A stretch of DNA of 64,000 bases from Candidatus Hodarchaeota archaeon (GTDB lineage: Archaea; Asgardarchaeota; Heimdallarchaeia; Hodarchaeales; Hodarchaeaceae). The number at the start of each line of letters is the position of its first letter. The first letter of the stretch is position 1. Under the pieces are notes generated by a model. It made no database searches and was not told the origin of the DNA. It worked only from the letters and a program-made list of their open reading frames with translations. The stretch covers positions 37,214-101,213 of the forward strand of contig JAEOTM010000187.1 of the NCBI GenBank assembly GCA_016839815.1, read 5' to 3'. Both the position numbers and the translations under genes were made by a program. Positions 61,535 through 64,000 of the stretch are shown piece after piece.

Positions 61535-63676
61535 TTAGAAAAGCTTTTCATCATCTAGGAGTAGATTTAAATATTCCTTCAGCTTATCCGAGGTCTCTTC
61601 TTTCTTTTCTTCATGTTTTCTGGTAGCTTGCGGGTCTGAAATTTCCTTAAATTGCATGGCGGTTTTTATTGAAGCATGAATAATCTTGCATGCAAATCGG
61701 ACTGATCCCGCTGATTCTATAGGAATTTGCATTGCTTCTTTCAATAATTTTTCAAGTTGGAGCTCTGATATTGTTTCAGAAATGTGTGCCTGTCCAATAG
61801 GAAATCCTCGTTGAGTGAAACTGAGGATAAATCCCTTTTTTACAGATTCTAGATTAAAAGCAACTTTTTCACTATCTGGAAGTAAAAGATTGTTTCCACT
61901 AGTTTCTAACTCGATTGGAATTACAAATTCAACTAGATCCGCTCTAACTCCAGTTTCACTTCGAATTCTTTTTGTAGTGACATCCTTCGTAGAGCTAATT
62001 TTCCTAGCCTTTAACTGTCTGATTGATTCATAAATTATTTTTGCAGCGAAATACATTGATGAAATACCATCTTCAAAAACGCCAATACTCATAAAGTTCT
62101 TTTCATAGGCTAGTAAGTAAAGGATTTCCTCTTCAGTTGCTTCAGACGAAACTAAAGAACTTCCAATCAATTCTTTTTGACCCATACTACTCCGTAGCTG
62201 AAAAGAAATAAGAGCATTAAAACCATCATCAACTAAATCTACTTTAAAGCCCATACCCTGAGTATTTGGTAATGCAATAACCCCTTCGCTGCTTTCCATT
62301 TCAACTGGAACATCTAAATGTGCATATTCTACTGTTTTCTTTTTTACTTCTATCTCTTTCCTTTGAACTATTTCTTTAGAAGGTATGATATATGCTTGAA
62401 CTATTTCTCTTATACTAAATTGTGGTTTTTCAGATGCTAATACTAAGCATTTGACAATATCTTCTTCATTTAATTCTCCCTTAAGAATCAATGAAAATAA
62501 TCCAAGAAGTTTATTGTGATCAATAGTCCGATACTTTTCTTCCCCTTGAGATTTCTCAATAAATGGTAAGTACTTTAAGAATATATCACTTACTAACGGT
62601 ACAGGCATTCCAGAAGTAACACCCATTTCAAATAATTGATTCCATCCACTATTTACAAGTTCATTAGCTTCTCCAAAACCGATACGATAGAATTCAATTA
62701 GGTGATTAACTTCAACCGAACTAGTCGGAGGAGTCAATTGAGGTTCAAATTCTCCAGAAATTTCTTTAAGCGGTGGTGAAGTTAAGCTTTTTGCTTCTAT
62801 TTCTTCTAAATTGGGATCTCTGTGTATTAGGGTTGTTTCTGAAATAGATTCTTCGCTTGCTGCACTACCAAGAAAGACTTTAGCTTCGTCAGAAACATCA
62901 TTAGATGTCTTCAAAGATTGTTTCATAAGAAAACGCAATTTCTCTACAACGGTAGTATCTTCATCCGATTCTGTTGGTATTAGTCGTGTTTGAGCTATGG
63001 TAGCTACTGGTTCAATTTTATCTGCTAGTGTCATCTTAATTTCATGATGTTCCTCTATTTCCCCAATTAATCGGCCATTTACAAAGTCGCTTTGAGAAAG
63101 CTCTGGAAGACAAAGTTCAAAAATTCGTCCAAACGTATCAATAACACTTTCAGGTTTAAAAATTGTGGTTCTAAAAAATTTCAATTGATTTGAACATTCA
63201 ATTTGGAATTGTTCCTTTAATTGCTCATGAATTGATTCATAATTAGGGCTATTTCTAATTAAATCATTCTTGTGTAAGAATACGAAGATATTGGCTGTTG
63301 GAGAGAATTTGTTCAATTTTTCTAAACAAGCTGTGAAATATTGAATTGAGTTATTTCGTGATGTTTTATTTGCAACATCAATTAGAAAAATAAATATTTT
63401 AACATTACTAAATACAAATGGACTAAATCCACTTAGAAACCGTTGTAAAAAGATCTTTTGTCCACCCAAATCGACAATAGTGACTGGTACATCATTCACT
63501 GTGAGAGACAATCTCTCGTAATTAATTGTTGCAGAAAGTTTATTCACGTCTTCGGTTTGCTGCTTTAAAAAGAAAATTCGTTTTACCGCAGTTTTTCCTG
63601 CCTCACTCAAACCAGCAATTAGGATTTTATATCCAAGTTGTTGAGAAATCTCGGACTCCGAAACCCATCGTGACAT
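61535..63676 (-). CDS. Large Rag/Gtr-like GTPase (copy 2)
   Basis: 713 residues from ATG 63676 (MSRWVSESEISQ); the paralogue starts the same way, which argues against the tracked TTG. The G domain (GLSEAGKTA, DLGGQK, HKND) is nearly the same as that of 11598-13793, with roughly three quarters of residues shared by eye. The linker has diverged completely, while the helical module (FLKYLPFIEKSQGEEKY) and the two C-terminal beta/alpha domains (LPNTQGMGFKVDLV; LLPDSEKVAFNLES) are kept. Conservation of the domains but not the linker suggests retained partners. It is divergent to the partial small GTPase at 63912. Confidence 0.85.
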   Translation of the reverse strand: MSRWVSESEISQQLGYKILIAGLSEAGKTAVKRIFFLKQQTEDVNKLSATINYERLSLTVNDVPVTIVDLGGQKIFLQRFLSGFSPFVFSNVKIFIFLIDVANKTSRNNSIQYFTACLEKLNKFSPTANIFVFLHKNDLIRNSPNYESIHEQLKEQFQIECSNQLKFFRTTIFKPESVIDTFGRIFELCLPELSQSDFVNGRLIGEIEEHHEIKMTLADKIEPVATIAQTRLIPTESDEDTTVVEKLRFLMKQSLKTSNDVSDEAKVFLGSAASEESISETTLIHRDPNLEEIEAKSLTSPPLKEISGEFEPQLTPPTSSVEVNHLIEFYRIGFGEANELVNSGWNQLFEMGVTSGMPVPLVSDIFLKYLPFIEKSQGEEKYRTIDHNKLLGLFSLILKGELNEEDIVKCLVLASEKPQFSIREIVQAYIIPSKEIVQRKEIEVKKKTVEYAHLDVPVEMESSEGVIALPNTQGMGFKVDLVDDGFNALISFQLRSSMGQKELIGSSLVSSEATEEEILYLLAYEKNFMSIGVFEDGISSMYFAAKIIYESIRQLKARKISSTKDVTTKRIRSETGVRADLVEFVIPIELETSGNNLLLPDSEKVAFNLESVKKGFILSFTQRGFPIGQAHISETISELQLEKLLKEAMQIPIESAGSVRFACKIIHASIKTAMQFKEISDPQATRKHEEKKEETSDKLKEYLNLLLDDEKLF

Positions 63677-63682
63677 CTTCAA

Positions 63683-63911
63683 TTTTATCCTTGTGTATTG
63701 AGTGACAATTACAAATCAGAGAAGATTATTATTCAATATATTCATGTTTAACTGTGATTAACATTTTAATAAGACTTCTAATTAACTCATCCGAAATTAA
63801 TTGGGAGAATCTATTTATAATTATTGATATTATCATGCAAATTAGTAATTAGTTAAAATTTCCCTGAAGGTAAATACTTCACTTGAATTCAGAGAAGTGT
63901 TGTGAGTATAA
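63683..63911. promoter_or_regulatory. Divergent promoter region between the GTPase genes (copy 2)
   Basis: This AT-rich gap contains TATA-like TTTATAATTATT near 63815 for the rightward gene. A possible ribosome site, GTTGTGAG, lies a few bases before the ATG at 63912. No repeat shared with the copy-1 region was evident. Confidence 0.3.
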
Positions 63912-64000
63912 ATGCAACAGACTAATCAACCTAATAAAGTATTATTCATGGGATTGGGAGCAAGTGGAAAAAGTAGCATTAGATCGATTGTATTTGAAGG
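63912..64000 (+). CDS. Small Rag/Gtr-like GTPase (copy 2), cut by window end
   Basis: Not in the ORF track. The visible 29 codons read MQQTNQPNKVLFMGLGASGK and go on with the same residues as the gene at 14110 through SSIRSIVFEG, so the P-loop region is identical to copy 1. The rest lies beyond the window. With the large GTPase it repeats the divergent arrangement of copy 1. Confidence 0.8.
   Translation, partial: MQQTNQPNKVLFMGLGASGKSSIRSIVFE

Overview
The window is AT-rich archaeal DNA, most likely from an Asgard archaeon (Promethearchaeati). The main evidence is two copies of a divergent gene pair encoding Rag/Gtr-like small GTPases. These have eukaryote-type G3 'DCGGQE' and G4 'HKxD' motifs, and in the complete small GTPase a roadblock-like C-terminal domain. 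Next to the first copy lie a giant surface protein with a cytosolic tail and a soluble protein that seems to share the fold of that tail. Archaeal promoter architecture, ADP-forming acyl-CoA synthetase, a PadR regulator and an Lrp regulator fit an archaeon. I cannot assign the class within Asgard from sequence reading alone. No tRNA, rRNA, CRISPR array, transposase or integrase was seen.

Layout. 1-2.1 kb: a PadR / HAAS-RDD / YdjM-like membrane operon and a C-terminally truncated QueG-like gene. 2.3-16.1 kb: the signalling-like island. It holds a ~3085-residue membrane-anchored adhesin/receptor (three DUF2341-LamG units, a long run of Ig/cadherin-like repeats, one TM, a ~195-residue cytosolic domain), a large Rag-like GTPase, a divergent small Rag-like GTPase, and a longin-like/winged-helix protein. 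16.2-21.4 kb: acyl-CoA energy metabolism (BioD-DRTGG protein, fused ADP-forming acyl-CoA synthetase, CoA-transferase-GNAT fusion). 21.6-28.7 kb: a duplicated winged-helix/zinc-finger protein, an endonuclease IV-like TIM barrel, a surface PQQ-type sugar dehydrogenase, an M24 protein with altered metal ligands, a TPR protein with a non-ATG start, a DinB-like protein and an acyl-CoA dehydrogenase. 29.2-31.5 kb: a CofD-like protein fused to a PCI/winged-helix-like C-terminus. 31.5-37.9 kb: a DUF389 protein, an ABC importer (fused permease, two ATPases, PhoU-like protein, no binding protein) and an Lrp regulator. 38-47.5 kb: hypothetical and envelope genes, including a membrane-anchored polysaccharide deacetylase and a membrane-linked wHTH regulator, with phased GAAC-N5-GTTC operator-like boxes. 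47.6-50.4 kb: the TldD/TldE protease pair. 51.2-56 kb: an asymmetric heterodimeric ABC exporter and a surface alpha/beta hydrolase. 56.1-61.3 kb: a molybdenum hydroxylase operon (large, 2Fe-2S, XdhC and FAD subunits) followed by a bactofilin-like gene. 61.5-64 kb: the second large/small GTPase pair, cut by the window end.

The most novel part is the duplicated Rag-like GTPase divergon with its neighbours. I infer a surface-sensing system in which the giant receptor's cytosolic domain, or its soluble relative, works with Rag-like heterodimers. Domain similarities were judged by eye. No database or structure search was run.
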